Source of the DNA: a virus
IMG/VR virus record: IMGVR_UViG_3300027857_000032
Span: 1-43,268 of that record
DNA length: 43,268 nucleotides
Direction: 5' to 3' (one strand)
Below the pieces are notes generated by a model. It worked only from the letters and a program-made list of their open reading frames with translations, was not told where the DNA came from and searched no databases. Positions 1 through 7,369 of this stretch are shown here, one piece after another. The first letter of the stretch is position 1, and every line of letters begins with the position of its first letter. The translations under genes were made by a program, and so were the position numbers.

Positions 1-110
1 TTGACGTTGCCGGCCACCAGTTTCGCGGTGAGACGTGCCACCACGGAGCGGACTTCCTCGGCCCGCTGCTTGATGGTCTGGTTTGGCTTCAGGCGGGTAT
101 CGCAAGGCAT
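1..110 (-). CDS. Partial unknown protein, last gene seen of the leftward operon
   Basis: The minus strand has an ATG at 110, three bases after the stop of the gene at 114-902, and stays open to the window edge. The 36 visible residues start MPCDTRLKPNQTIKQRAEEV and look helical and charged. The tight spacing indicates the same transcript as the AAA ATPase operon. I do not recognise the family with confidence; the C-terminus lies outside the window. The plus-strand reading across this region has a serine/arginine-rich composition and is a shadow. Confidence 0.6.
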   Translation of the reverse strand, partial: MPCDTRLKPNQTIKQRAEEVRSVVARLTAKLVAGNV

Positions 111-113
111 GGC

Positions 114-902
114 TCAGAACTCCAGGTTCGAAACAACGGGGATGGCGGGGGTAGCCGGTATGTCCAGGTCCGCAACCGGCTCCAGGTCGATCGCGCGACC
201 GGTGATCTCAGGTGCCTGGATTTCCTCGGCCTCAGTCACGTCCAGGAACATGGTCCGGCTTTCCCGGATCGTGCGAAGGGTGGCTTCGTCGATCTCCAGG
301 GCAGCGGCTTCGCCGGCCTTGACGATCTTACGGGCGGCGCTGCGCGCCACGGCGATAGCCTTCTCCGCCCGCTGCGCGGCCTCAGGAGACAGCATCGACG
401 ATAGTTGCTTGGCCTTCTCCGCAGCCTCCCGAACCACCTTCACGTCCAGGCGCTTCAAGCCATGTTCCATGTTGAACAGGAGGTCGGAAATCTCGGAGTT
501 GATCGCCCTCACGGCTTCAACTTCGTCAGCCGCAACTCGCCCGATCAAAATGAACACCGCGACCTGGGTCAGCGAAGCCTCACGGTTGAAGGAGGCGACA
601 ACCTCCCGCGCCTCCGCCATGGCAGCATCAAGTTTCTCGCGGTCGGCCTCCGGGCAAAGCAGGCCGAACTGTGAGTGGGTGCAAACGCTGGTCACGATCG
701 ACCGCGCCTTGGAGCGGGTCTTAACCGCAAGGTCGTATTCGGCTGGGTTTTCAATGATCCTGTCCGTTTCCCACTTGGCGCGGGCAGTGCCGTCAGCGGC
801 AATGTGATCGGCCTCGATATCGCGCCGCTGGTAGGCGACGTTGCCGGACAAGGAGGTCTTCAGGCTCACGAGTAATCCCGGCCTGAGCGTTGATATGTTC
901 AT
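114..902 (-). CDS. Conserved-looking phage protein of unknown function, AAA operon partner
   Basis: A 262-residue protein starting at the ATG at 902 (MNISTLRPGLLVSLKTSL), with AAGGAC about ten bases upstream; a longer in-frame start at 947 would run into the upstream gene. The first ~60 residues look beta-rich. The rest is alanine/glutamate-rich helix with a possible coiled coil (about 95-220). There are no membrane segments and no catalytic motif I can name. It follows the Ycf46-like ATPase, separated by an HNH-type gene that looks inserted, so ATPase and this protein were probably adjacent originally. A substrate or adaptor for the ATPase is an inference from position only. Confidence 0.8.
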   Translation of the reverse strand: MNISTLRPGLLVSLKTSLSGNVAYQRRDIEADHIAADGTARAKWETDRIIENPAEYDLAVKTRSKARSIVTSVCTHSQFGLLCPEADREKLDAAMAEAREVVASFNREASLTQVAVFILIGRVAADEVEAVRAINSEISDLLFNMEHGLKRLDVKVVREAAEKAKQLSSMLSPEAAQRAEKAIAVARSAARKIVKAGEAAALEIDEATLRTIRESRTMFLDVTEAEEIQAPEITGRAIDLEPVADLDIPATPAIPVVSNLEF

Positions 903-930
903 GAGGTTATTGTCCTTCGGTTCGGTTGGG

Positions 931-1479
931 TTAGGAGCCAAAGCCAAGTAGGCCGTTGATCATTTCAGGGGTGAAAACAGGGGCGAGTGACTTTGGCCGG
1001 TTTCTTGTCTGTGCCGTAAATCCCGTCCAGCGGCAGTTTCCGGGCTTGTAATCGCCATCAGGGTCAGGATGACGGTCGAGAGTGCATCCGGCCGGTCGGA
1101 TACCCATGTCGGCGAGGAAGCCAGCGAATGTCTGCCATTGCTCGCAGACCTTTATTCCTCGGCCACCCCAGTATTCGAAGCCAGTTGCGTTTGGATTGTT
1201 GCATCGCATCATCATGGAGTGCCAGGAGCGGTAGGTAGGTGAAGTGTCCCCGTGAGAAGCGTGCCCATGGGTTCGGAAGACGCTCGCGGCCTGTTCTCGT
1301 GAAAAGCAGCCACAACTAACCGTGGTGCCATCACGCAAGTGCCGACTGCCGATCACTTTCTGAGCGCCGCAAGCGCAGCGGCACGTCCAACGGGTGTGAT
1401 ACCGGCCTTTGTTCGAAGCCCGTTCGATCACGAGCAACCTCCCAAAACGTTGTCCTGTCAGGTCTATGACGCGAGGCAT
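931..1479 (-). CDS. HNH/AP2-type homing-endonuclease-like DNA-binding protein (copy 1)
   Basis: A 182-residue protein from the ATG at 1479, 12 bases after the ATPase stop. The N-terminus has the DLTGQRFGRLLVIERA segment followed by a cysteine knuckle (WTCRCACG and later SCGC). The C-terminal half has the family pattern RCNNPN, WGGRGIKVCEQW, FLADMG, TLDRHPDPDGDY and NCRW. This family is common in phages as free-standing, HNH/AP2-related genes. A clear paralogue lies at 40721-41236. Its position between two genes that otherwise form a compact coupled operon is what a mobile gene would show. Nuclease activity is inferred, not seen. Confidence 0.8.
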   Translation of the reverse strand: MPRVIDLTGQRFGRLLVIERASNKGRYHTRWTCRCACGAQKVIGSRHLRDGTTVSCGCFSREQAASVFRTHGHASHGDTSPTYRSWHSMMMRCNNPNATGFEYWGGRGIKVCEQWQTFAGFLADMGIRPAGCTLDRHPDPDGDYKPGNCRWTGFTAQTRNRPKSLAPVFTPEMINGLLGFGS

Positions 1480-1490
1480 TGCCACTTCTT

Positions 1491-3074
1491 TCAGAAATCG
1501 AGTTGCCGGCCGGTTACGGTTCCGCCCGTGACAATCTCTGGTGTGGTGGCAGCGCGAGCGCGGGAATTGCCCCACTCCCTCAGGCGCACAATCTTCTCGG
1601 CCGAGGTCTTTGACATCGGCACGACCGTCTTTGCAGCGGCCAGGATATCCGCGGTCGTGATCTCGCGTTGGTTGTCGGCAAAGGCCGCATACATCGCGTC
1701 CGGGATCAGGCTGGCGATCTCGGAACCGGTAAACCCTTCGCTGGCATCGGATACCGCAGCGAAATCGACCGGTGCATCCTTCCGACCGTGCGCCTTCAGA
1801 GCGGCGATGCAGATATCAGCCCGTTCGGTCCGGGTAGGCAGATCAACCCACCAGATTTCATCGAACCGCCCCTTGCGCATCAACTCAGGTGGCAAGCTGG
1901 TCACATCGTTCGCGGTTGCGATAACGAACGCTTCGCCGGCCCGCTCCTGCATCCAGTTCAGGACTGTGCCGAGGGCGTCCATCGACACGCCGCCATCAGC
2001 GCCGCCACCAGTCGCACCGGCGAGAGCCTTTTCAAGCTCGTCGATCCACACCACGCACCGGCCAATGGCTTCGATCACCTTCAGCGCGCGCCGCAGATTG
2101 CCTTCGGACTCCCCGACAAACTTGCTCTTGAGGGCGTTGAGGTCGAGCTTGAGCAACGGCACGCCCCACGCGGTTGCGATGGCCTTGGCAGTCAAGCTCT
2201 TGCCGCAGCCTGGAATGCCCACCAGGAGCGCGCCCTTCGGTGCTGGCAACCCATACTGCCGTGCCGCCGGGCTGTATGCGGCTTTGCGGGACACAAGCCA
2301 CTCCTTCAGGAGGTCAAGCCCGCCAACCGCATCCAGGCCGCCCGGGATCGGGTCATACCACTCGATAACCCGCTCCCTCGCGACAACCCGTTTCTTTTCC
2401 TGGGCCACGGTTGCCGGGTCGATCCGGCGATGCTGGACGAGCGAGCGAGCGTAGCAGGCCTGGGCTTCCTCGCCCGTGAGACCGACAGCGGCATCAATCG
2501 CGGCATCCCTGGAACCGTTGGGCGCGGCGGTCTTCTTGATCTCTTCCGGCAGGCCAGCGATGGAGGAGTCCAGGATGCGGGCAATCTCTGCGCGGTCCGG
2601 CAAGTCCCACTCCACAACCGTGCAGTGGTTGGTGAGCTCGGCCGGCACGTTGGCGGACGGTGACAGGATGACAATGGCCTGAGCGCTGTCCTGGCCGATG
2701 GTGGGCAGGATGCGGGCCACGTTCCGCAGCATCCGGCAGGTCGTGAGACCGATGGACCCTTCAAGCCACGGCGGCAGGTCCCGCATGATCCACACACACC
2801 GCTCGCGGCCAGACTGAGCGCGGTCCTGGATCGCCCGGAGCATATTGCCTGGATCTGGGTCGCCGATATTGGACTGAGGCTTGCCGTCCATGCCGCAAAC
2901 ACCCTGGGCCACGTCCCACGTCCGGGTGGCGTATTTGGCTGCGGCGGCAGCCTCCATGACGTAACCCTCAACGCGAGCCTCTTCCCGCGAGACGATCCAG
3001 ATCAGCGGATTGCGAGCGCGCAGAAGCGCCGCGATATCGGCCGCTTGAACGTCGGCCTTGGTTTTGGTGCTCAT
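1491..3074 (-). CDS. Ycf46-like AAA+ ATPase
   Basis: A 527-residue AAA+ protein. Residues ~1-250 are a degenerate, P-loop-less ATPase-like domain (LIWIVSREEARVEGY, then a DLP-rich segment), as in chloroplast/cyanobacterial Ycf46. The C-terminal AAA module has Walker A GIPGCGKS near residue 285, KSKFVGESEGNLRRAL, Walker B VVWIDELEKA near 340, a sensor TANDV and the RKGRFDEI arginine-finger box near 400. It overlaps the upstream gene by ATGA, so the two are translationally coupled. Ycf46 proteins are poorly characterised; in a phage it could remodel a replication or host complex, but the target cannot be read from sequence. The C-terminal ~40 residues are unique. Confidence 0.88.
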   Translation of the reverse strand: MSTKTKADVQAADIAALLRARNPLIWIVSREEARVEGYVMEAAAAAKYATRTWDVAQGVCGMDGKPQSNIGDPDPGNMLRAIQDRAQSGRERCVWIMRDLPPWLEGSIGLTTCRMLRNVARILPTIGQDSAQAIVILSPSANVPAELTNHCTVVEWDLPDRAEIARILDSSIAGLPEEIKKTAAPNGSRDAAIDAAVGLTGEEAQACYARSLVQHRRIDPATVAQEKKRVVARERVIEWYDPIPGGLDAVGGLDLLKEWLVSRKAAYSPAARQYGLPAPKGALLVGIPGCGKSLTAKAIATAWGVPLLKLDLNALKSKFVGESEGNLRRALKVIEAIGRCVVWIDELEKALAGATGGGADGGVSMDALGTVLNWMQERAGEAFVIATANDVTSLPPELMRKGRFDEIWWVDLPTRTERADICIAALKAHGRKDAPVDFAAVSDASEGFTGSEIASLIPDAMYAAFADNQREITTADILAAAKTVVPMSKTSAEKIVRLREWGNSRARAATTPEIVTGGTVTGRQLDF

Positions 3075-3397
3075 GACTTCACTCCGCAGCGTGCAAACAC
3101 ATCAGCAATCGCGTCATCGACCTTCAGCGATTGGCAGGGCGTGTAGGCGTCCCACCCGTCCGAGTAGGTCGCCACGATGCAAAGCGTTTGGTTGATCAGG
3201 TAGCAGGTCAGGAACGCCACGTTGGAGTTCTTCGGACCGCGCTCTTCCCACACAAGGCGGACGGTTGCGCCGGCTTCGCGGCAACGTTCGGCAAGCAGGG
3301 TGTTGGGGTAGACTTTGCCCCGGTTTGGATGCGTAACCACTTCATTACTCCGCCCCAGAGATCCGGCGAGGCGCCCGTCAATGAACCGGCTGGTCAT
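3071..3397 (-). CDS. Unknown small protein
   Basis: A 108-residue protein; the ATG at 3397 (MTSRFIDGRLAG) is preferred over an upstream TTG at 3427. It is beta-rich in the middle, with the segment VRLVWEERGPKNSNVAFLTC, and three later cysteines. Its stop overlaps the ATPase start (ATGA), so it is coupled to the ATPase. It is not recognised. No signal peptide or membrane segment is present. Confidence 0.65.
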   Translation of the reverse strand: MTSRFIDGRLAGSLGRSNEVVTHPNRGKVYPNTLLAERCREAGATVRLVWEERGPKNSNVAFLTCYLINQTLCIVATYSDGWDAYTPCQSLKVDDAIADVFARCGVKS

Positions 3398-3430
3398 TGC
3401 CACCACACCCGTAGGTGTGGGCCGCAATGG

Positions 3431-3550
3431 TCAGCGCGGGGTGTGAACCTGGGGCAGTTGGTGATAGTCGGGCGCGCCCATCAGGCGGACGAACGGCAAG
3501 CAGAGGGCCAGCGTGACGATAACGACAACGATGGTCGGGGAAGCGTTCAT
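3431..3550 (-). CDS. Small single-pass membrane protein
   Basis: A 39-residue ORF beginning MNASPTIVVVIVTLALCLPF, with an AAGAGAGAG ribosome-binding site and an ATGA overlap with the gene upstream. Residues 6-24 form one hydrophobic helix, followed by a short polar tail. Such tiny membrane proteins are common in phage early operons; the function is unknown. Coupling on its upstream side supports that it is real. Confidence 0.55.
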   Translation of the reverse strand: MNASPTIVVVIVTLALCLPFVRLMGAPDYHQLPQVHTPR

Positions 3551-3720
3551 GATTGCTCTCTCTTGATGGTGCGGGGGTTGCGGGCGGTCGTGACGTTGCC
3601 GACGCGAGGGTCAGCGGTGACAACCAACAGATGGTCGATCTCGGCCAGTCTGGCGGTTAGCTTGTCGATCTGACTGGCAAGGTCAGCGCGACGGGCTTCA
3701 AGCAGTTCGCGGACGGTCAC
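3547..3720 (-). CDS. Small helical protein
   Basis: A 57-residue ORF with a GTG start at 3720 overlapping the upstream stop (GTGA), preceded by GGAG at good spacing. The first 35 residues (VRELLEARRADLASQIDKL) form an amphipathic, heptad-like helix, suggesting a short coiled coil. The tail is basic. It is unrecognised; the chain of start/stop overlaps on both sides is the main support. Confidence 0.55.
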   Translation of the reverse strand: MTVRELLEARRADLASQIDKLTARLAEIDHLLVVTADPRVGNVTTARNPRTIKREQS

Positions 3721-3926
3721 GAGTTCGCTCCGTAGAACACGTGAGGATTGTTCGTCAGCGTGGGGTTGAACGTGCGGACAAGGCCAGACTTGCCGACCCG
3801 GTAGTCCACCAGACAGCCGTCGCCACGTGCGGCGCGGATAGCGACAACGATGCCGTGTAGGCGTTGACCATCGGACAACTCAATCATGAGACGAGCGCCG
3901 ACGATGGGAGTGTCCAGGGTTTTCAT
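3717..3926 (-). CDS. Unknown small beta-rich protein
   Basis: A 69-residue protein beginning MKTLDTPIVGARLMIELSDG. The alternation of short strands and glycines (SDGQRLHGIVVAIRAARGDG) resembles a small SH3-like barrel, but this is only an impression. It is coupled by ATGA to the gene upstream and GTGA to the gene downstream. No family is recognised. Confidence 0.6.
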   Translation of the reverse strand: MKTLDTPIVGARLMIELSDGQRLHGIVVAIRAARGDGCLVDYRVGKSGLVRTFNPTLTNNPHVFYGANS

Positions 3927-4123
3927 CGACCGACGATCCCCACCAGTTTGCCGGCCGCCACGGGCACCACCTGAACCTCATAGCCCTCGGCCTGGATCAG
4001 CCGGAGCTTATCGACCGTCAGCGTCTTGGTGCCTGCCATGGCGGCCAGGAACAGCGCGTGCCGGCAAACGGGGTAGACAGTCTCTACCCCGTAGACGTTG
4101 CGGATTGAGACCTGGATTTTCAT
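3923..4123 (-). CDS. Unknown small protein
   Basis: A 66-residue protein starting at the ATG at 4123 (MKIQVSIRNVYGVETVYPVC), overlapping the upstream stop by ATGA. It has a beta-strand N-terminus, then two helices (ALFLAAMAG, KLRLIQAEG). It resembles many short phage proteins that begin with an RNVYG-type strand, but I cannot name a function. Confidence 0.6.
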   Translation of the reverse strand: MKIQVSIRNVYGVETVYPVCRHALFLAAMAGTKTLTVDKLRLIQAEGYEVQVVPVAAGKLVGIVGR

Positions 4124-4410
4124 GCGCGGGTCTCCGCCTTGTGGTGCCTCAGGAGAGCCAGCAAGGCGGTCACGCCAGCCGGCGACAACAGATGGTAGCC
4201 GGGTGCAACCTCGGCCTTGGTGCGGTCCTGAAACCATACCCAGGTTGCGCGAGACAGCGAGTGGACGGTGGCGTTGGTCATTTCAGCAACCTCCCTGGAA
4301 CGCGACGGAGGAAGCAATGGCCGGGGGGAGGCAATGGGGAGGTAGGCCAGCATTGCGATGGTGTCGCCGGCAAGGTCGATGATCGCGTAGTCGAGTGACT
4401 TGATGCTCAC
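4120..4410 (-). CDS. Unknown protein, first gene of the leftward operon
   Basis: The reading frame is open from a GTG at 4410 with GGAG upstream (MSIKSLDYAIIDLAGDTIAM, 96 residues). An internal ATG at 4281 has a stronger site (GGGAGG, 7 bases away) and would give only 53 residues (MTNATVHSLSRATWVWFQD). The upstream part has high GC at codon position three, which favours the longer form, but the choice is open and both products may be made. The C-terminus is a short leucine-rich helix. Not recognised. Confidence 0.5.
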   Translation of the reverse strand: MSIKSLDYAIIDLAGDTIAMLAYLPIASPRPLLPPSRSREVAEMTNATVHSLSRATWVWFQDRTKAEVAPGYHLLSPAGVTALLALLRHHKAETRA

Positions 4411-4639
4411 GTCGTTGTCTCCGCCCCTGAAAAACCCCGAGGCGCGGGTAGCAAAATGGCAGAAGTCCTTAGGTTTTGGTCTTTTCGGCTTGTCACGTAG
4501 GCGGTAGGAGACCGAATAAGGCCAGAAAATCAACCCAACGTCAACACACATCTGTGGATTTAATGGAAGACTTGCGAAACGGTCTTTTCGGTGTGTAGTC
4601 AATCCCGGTGCACAACTGACTCCATTGGAGGATTTCAAA
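4411..4639. promoter_or_regulatory. Divergent control region of the early genes
   Basis: This 229-bp gene-free stretch separates the leftward operon from the rightward genes, so promoters for both directions should lie here. It is richer in A/T than its surroundings. It holds an 11-bp direct repeat, GGTCTTTTCGG, at 4478-4488 and 4581-4591, and an imperfect copy of the CCACA-N4-TGTGG palindrome (right arm 4553-4559). On the minus strand TTGACG (4544-4539) could be a -35 box, but no convincing -10 follows at 17 bp. Confidence 0.5.
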
Positions 4640-4846
4640 ATGGCGGGACCACTCGGAACCGACAAACACACCATCAAGGCGCCGGCACAGTCGTCGTCGA
4701 AACTGGCAACGAGCGTTGGTTCAGGCAGCCGGCCAGGTTCAAGCCGCTTCCCGATCGAAACGTCAGCGCCGGTTGACGCCTACACGCTCGATCGCGACCC
4801 GCCGAAAGGCGGTCTGGGACTGGGCGGCGAGAAAGCCCGGGGCTGA
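4640..4846 (+). CDS. Unknown small polar protein
   Basis: A 68-residue ORF starting MAGPLGTDKHTIKAPAQSSS behind a near-perfect ribosome-binding site (GGAGGATTTCAAA). The product is rich in serine, glycine and proline and probably disordered. It is the first rightward gene after the divergent control region. No family is recognised; the strong initiation signal is the main argument that it is translated. Confidence 0.5.
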   Translation: MAGPLGTDKHTIKAPAQSSSKLATSVGSGSRPGSSRFPIETSAPVDAYTLDRDPPKGGLGLGGEKARG

Positions 4847-4921
4847 CAAGCCACACATACGAGGCTAGTCCGATGGCTCGTCGATCGTTCGGCGGGCCAT
4901 CGTTCGTTCAGGGGGATTCGC

Positions 4922-5284
4922 ATGGAGTTTGAAGCCGCAGAGATCAGCATCACCACGTGCACCGAGAACCACGTCCACATCCGGTTGCGGCCGGTCGATG
5001 GCGGCGGTCCGACCTACGACACGCACTTCGACGCTGATACAGCCCGCCGCTTCGCCTGCACGGTCCTGGAGGCCGCCGCTGACATCGCGCCGGTATCCGA
5101 CGTGCCAGAGTTCGTCAGCGCCGTAGCGGTCCTGGAAGAGGCGCAGCGCCGCCACCCTGAAGCTGTTGAAGCCATCGTCGCCATTCTCGACAAGGACGGC
5201 AGGACCCTCATCTATCGCCGCTGTAGCCCGTCACAGATGGCCTATGTCGCCAGCAAGCTACTCGTCGTCGCAGGGAGCGAGTGA
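4922..5284 (+). CDS. Unknown protein
   Basis: A 120-residue protein with AGGGGG eight bases upstream. The N-terminal half is beta-rich (ITTCTENHVHIRLRP); the C-terminal half is two alanine-rich helices (about residues 60-115). Its stop overlaps the next start (TGATG), so the two are coupled. No motif or membrane segment is seen and it is not recognised. Confidence 0.7.
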   Translation: MEFEAAEISITTCTENHVHIRLRPVDGGGPTYDTHFDADTARRFACTVLEAAADIAPVSDVPEFVSAVAVLEEAQRRHPEAVEAIVAILDKDGRTLIYRRCSPSQMAYVASKLLVVAGSE

Positions 5285-5544
5285 TGCAGTTCCATGTCAC
5301 GCTGAACGATCGCCTGCCGATGCCCGCCGCCATGGGCATCGCCGGCATGGGCTATGGCTACTCAAACCCGAGCACGGTCCTGGTCGAAGCCGATGAGGTC
5401 AAGGTCACCGATCAAGGCGATTTGCTGTTCTACAGCAGCCTGATCGAAAGCATCACGGTCCGCGATGCCTACCGCACGATCCATCGCCAACCAATCGAAT
5501 GCTTTGCTCGCGGCCAATGGACCAGATGGAAGCGCATCGACTGA
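5284..5544 (+). CDS. Unknown protein
   Basis: An 86-residue protein starting MQFHVTLNDRLPMPAAMGIA, sharing a base with the preceding stop. It has short strands and an aromatic C-terminus (QWTRWKRID). The composition and GC-rich third positions match its neighbours. Function unknown. Confidence 0.65.
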   Translation: MQFHVTLNDRLPMPAAMGIAGMGYGYSNPSTVLVEADEVKVTDQGDLLFYSSLIESITVRDAYRTIHRQPIECFARGQWTRWKRID

Positions 5545-5666
5545 CTTGCACGAATAAGAAAACAAAGTAATCAAAACCAAAGAACTATTTGATTTATTCG
5601 CACTTGCAAATAACCAGCAACTGAGACAACCGTCGCATCAATTCCAAAATACCGACGGAAAGCCTC
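5545..5666 (+). promoter_or_regulatory. A/T-rich intergenic region with inverted repeat
   Basis: This 122-bp gap is sharply A/T-rich against its GC-rich surroundings. It holds an inverted repeat, CGAATAA at 5551-5557 and TTATTCG at 5594-5600, with further TTGCA copies outside both arms. It lies directly upstream of the candidate small terminase. A promoter, operator or replication signal are all possible; no clear -35/-10 pair was found. Confidence 0.4.
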
Positions 5667-6155
5667 ATGAGCGACCTTGTTGAAGCCCCACCAAAGAACC
5701 GCGGCGGACGCCCCAAAGGATCGACCAACAAGGTCACCAGGGAGATCCGCGCAATCGCAGCCGACTACGGGCCGGCCGCCGTCAGAAGGCTCGCAGTGTT
5801 GGGCGGACTGATCCCAAAGCGCCAACTGAAGGCCGGCGAGGAACCAGCCAAGTCCGAGGCAACCCAGGTCGTTGCTCTCAGCCACATCCTCAACCGTGCC
5901 TACGGCTTTCCCTCACAACCACTGCAACACTCAGCCGATGAGAGCTTCGAAAGCCTGCTTGACCGTCTCGAAAGCCGGCGCCTCGGCAAGCCCGAACCAA
6001 TCCAGGCCATCGAGCTCCAGGTCACCGCAGATGGATCGTTCGAAGCCATCGACCCCGGACCCCAGGGCGATCCAGAGCAAGCGCCTGTAAGCGCGCAGCA
6101 ACCCGACGAGGACGAGCAACCCATCACTGACTGGCTCGTCGAACCTGACGCCTAA
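5667..6155 (+). CDS. GRPKGS-type phage protein, possible small terminase subunit
   Basis: A 162-residue protein whose N-terminus (NRGGRPKGSTNKVTREIRAI) is an AT-hook-like basic patch leading into a helical region (to about residue 90) ending HILNRAYGFPSQPL. That arrangement, with a C-terminal acidic tail, is typical of phage proteins near packaging genes that are often called terminase small subunit. The large subunit lies 4 kb downstream rather than adjacent, so the role is tentative. The tail (105-162) is rich in glutamate, proline and glutamine and probably disordered. Confidence 0.6.
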   Translation: MSDLVEAPPKNRGGRPKGSTNKVTREIRAIAADYGPAAVRRLAVLGGLIPKRQLKAGEEPAKSEATQVVALSHILNRAYGFPSQPLQHSADESFESLLDRLESRRLGKPEPIQAIELQVTADGSFEAIDPGPQGDPEQAPVSAQQPDEDEQPITDWLVEPDA

Positions 6156-6223
6156 AGCCCGCACCAAAGGCCGCGAAAGGTAGCCACAGACAGGCAGGAG
6201 AAGACCCCGACGGGGGTATCGGG

Positions 6224-6285
6224 CTGTAAGACATCCGCTTGCCGGAATCGGTTTTGTCTTACAGACCGGGCTCGCGTTGTAAGAC
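6224..6285 (+). promoter_or_regulatory. Triple operator-like repeat in front of the RHH gene
   Basis: Three copies of one 9-bp word stand just upstream of the ribbon-helix-helix gene: CTGTAAGAC at 6224-6232, its exact inverse GTCTTACAG at 6256-6264, and TTGTAAGAC at 6277-6285. Their start spacings are 32 and 21 bp, close to whole helical turns. The last copy abuts the ribosome-binding site, so occupancy would block initiation. Autoregulation by the downstream RHH protein is the obvious reading. Confidence 0.7.
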
Positions 6286-6296
6286 AGGAGCGAGTG

Positions 6297-6530
6297 ATGG
6301 CGTCGATTACAGTCAGAGTGTCGGACGAGTTGAACGAGCGGTTGAAGGAGCGGGTGGTCAAGAACGCCACCACGGCAAGTGCGTTCGTTATCGCCGCATT
6401 GCAGGCTTCGCTGGATGGCGAGGATGACCACGACAAGACCGACTGGACCAAGTTGGGCTATCCGGCAATCGCGGGCGAAGTGACCACGAGGTTCAAGCGG
6501 AGCGCGGAGAAGAAGGCGCCAAAGCACTAA
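6297..6530 (+). CDS. Ribbon-helix-helix (CopG/Arc-like) repressor
   Basis: A 77-residue protein with an N-terminal strand (ASITVRVSDELNERLKERV) followed by two helices (ATTASAFVIAALQASLDG), the standard ribbon-helix-helix fold that binds DNA as a dimer through the strand. AGGAG lies six bases before the ATG. The C-terminal tail is charged and ends in lysines. The three repeated words upstream are likely its own operators. There is no toxin gene next door, so a phage transcription regulator is more likely than an antitoxin. Confidence 0.8.
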   Translation: MASITVRVSDELNERLKERVVKNATTASAFVIAALQASLDGEDDHDKTDWTKLGYPAIAGEVTTRFKRSAEKKAPKH

Positions 6531-6592
6531 CAGACCGCAAGATGTGGTGTTGACCGACAGGGCAAAGTCTATTCGGACAGATGGAGGCGGCA

Positions 6593-6865
6593 ATGGTAGT
6601 CGGTGTGGCAGCAGCGGCGGCGGCGGAAGGGTTGGGCTTGATGGCCAGCGGACTGGTGCGGTGCTGCCAGTGCGGCAAGCCATGCAGGGGCGGAGTGACC
6701 GACTACCTCGGCCGGTTCCGGTGCGAGGACTGCGCCCGGCTCTGGGAGGGCGTGGAGCAGGCCCGACGCCGGCAGGCCCAGGCCCAGCAGGAGGACGAGC
6801 GCAAGGCGGCCGTGGCGGTCGAGGAGGCCGAGCGCGAGGCGATGTGGTCGATGCCGCTGCGGTGA
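6593..6865 (+). CDS. Small zinc-ribbon protein
   Basis: A 90-residue protein; the ATG at 6593 has GGAGG at ideal spacing, better than the ATG at 6581. After an alanine-rich start it carries two CxxC knuckles, CCQCGKPC and CEDCARLW, about 19 residues apart, expected to bind one zinc ion. The rest is a long charged helix rich in Glu, Gln and Arg. Function unknown; nucleic-acid or protein binding is typical for such folds. Confidence 0.65.
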   Translation: MVVGVAAAAAAEGLGLMASGLVRCCQCGKPCRGGVTDYLGRFRCEDCARLWEGVEQARRRQAQAQQEDERKAAVAVEEAEREAMWSMPLR

Positions 6866-6927
6866 GGCGGCCAGCGCCGGCAGCGCGGAGGCGGGGACCG
6901 ATCCTGGCCGATCCGGGCCGGACCCGC

Positions 6928-7034
6928 CAGGAAAACGATCCCCACTGTGGAAATACCCCGGTGCATGTGAATATGCACCCACAGCCTCCACTATACCCCG
7001 CTGGCCCAAATTTATTTTTCTGGTAATTTTTCTG
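6928..7034 (+). repeat. 107-bp structured intergenic element, copy 1
   Basis: This element recurs at 8483-8589 with the same length. Shared blocks in order are CAGG-AAAACGA, CCACTG, a hairpin opening with GGTG, CACAG, CTGGC, AAATTT, and TTTCTG twice. In this copy the hairpin is GGTGCAT (6960-6966), loop GTGAAT, ATGCACC (6973-6979). The end is very T-rich. It stands between the zinc-ribbon gene and the gene at 7103, 69 bp before that start codon, and is otherwise gene-free. Confidence 0.7.
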
Positions 7035-7102
7035 AGAAGATTTTTCAGAGGGGGAGGGGTGTTCAGGGTCCTGGGTATATTTACTGTGCTTTGGCGGTTG
7101 AG

Positions 7103-7360
7103 ATGGTGAAGCGTTGGAAGTCTGGGGCTGCTCGTGGGAACCGTTTGGGTCGGGACAAGGGTTTTGTTGGGGGCAGTTATGGTGCGGCTGGTCCGGCGGT
7201 TCGGGTGACTTTATCTGGGGATCGGGTTGAACTGGGCATTCCGGTAGGGGATTGGGTAGTGGTTGGGTCTCAATGCCCGTGGAATACGACGCCTGGGGTT
7301 CGTCAGGTATGGCGGCGTGGCGAGTTGGTGAGTGACCCGGCGAAGCGGAAATATGACTGA
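7103..7360 (+). CDS. Unknown protein
   Basis: An 85-residue ORF; the ATG at 7103 is chosen over a TTG at 7091. The product is basic at its start (VKRWKSGAARGNRLGRD) and then beta-rich (VRVTLSGDRVELGIPVG). The codons use far more G and T than in flanking regions. It is the first gene after structured element copy 1. Not recognised. Confidence 0.55.
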   Translation: MVKRWKSGAARGNRLGRDKGFVGGSYGAAGPAVRVTLSGDRVELGIPVGDWVVVGSQCPWNTTPGVRQVWRRGELVSDPAKRKYD

Positions 7361-7369
7361 GGGGCGGGC

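Noticed and set aside
1-807. Long plus-strand open frame opposite the leftward operon
   Set aside because: Serine/arginine/alanine-rich shadow of the gene at 114-902; no ribosome-binding site and the opposite strand has clear, coupled genes.
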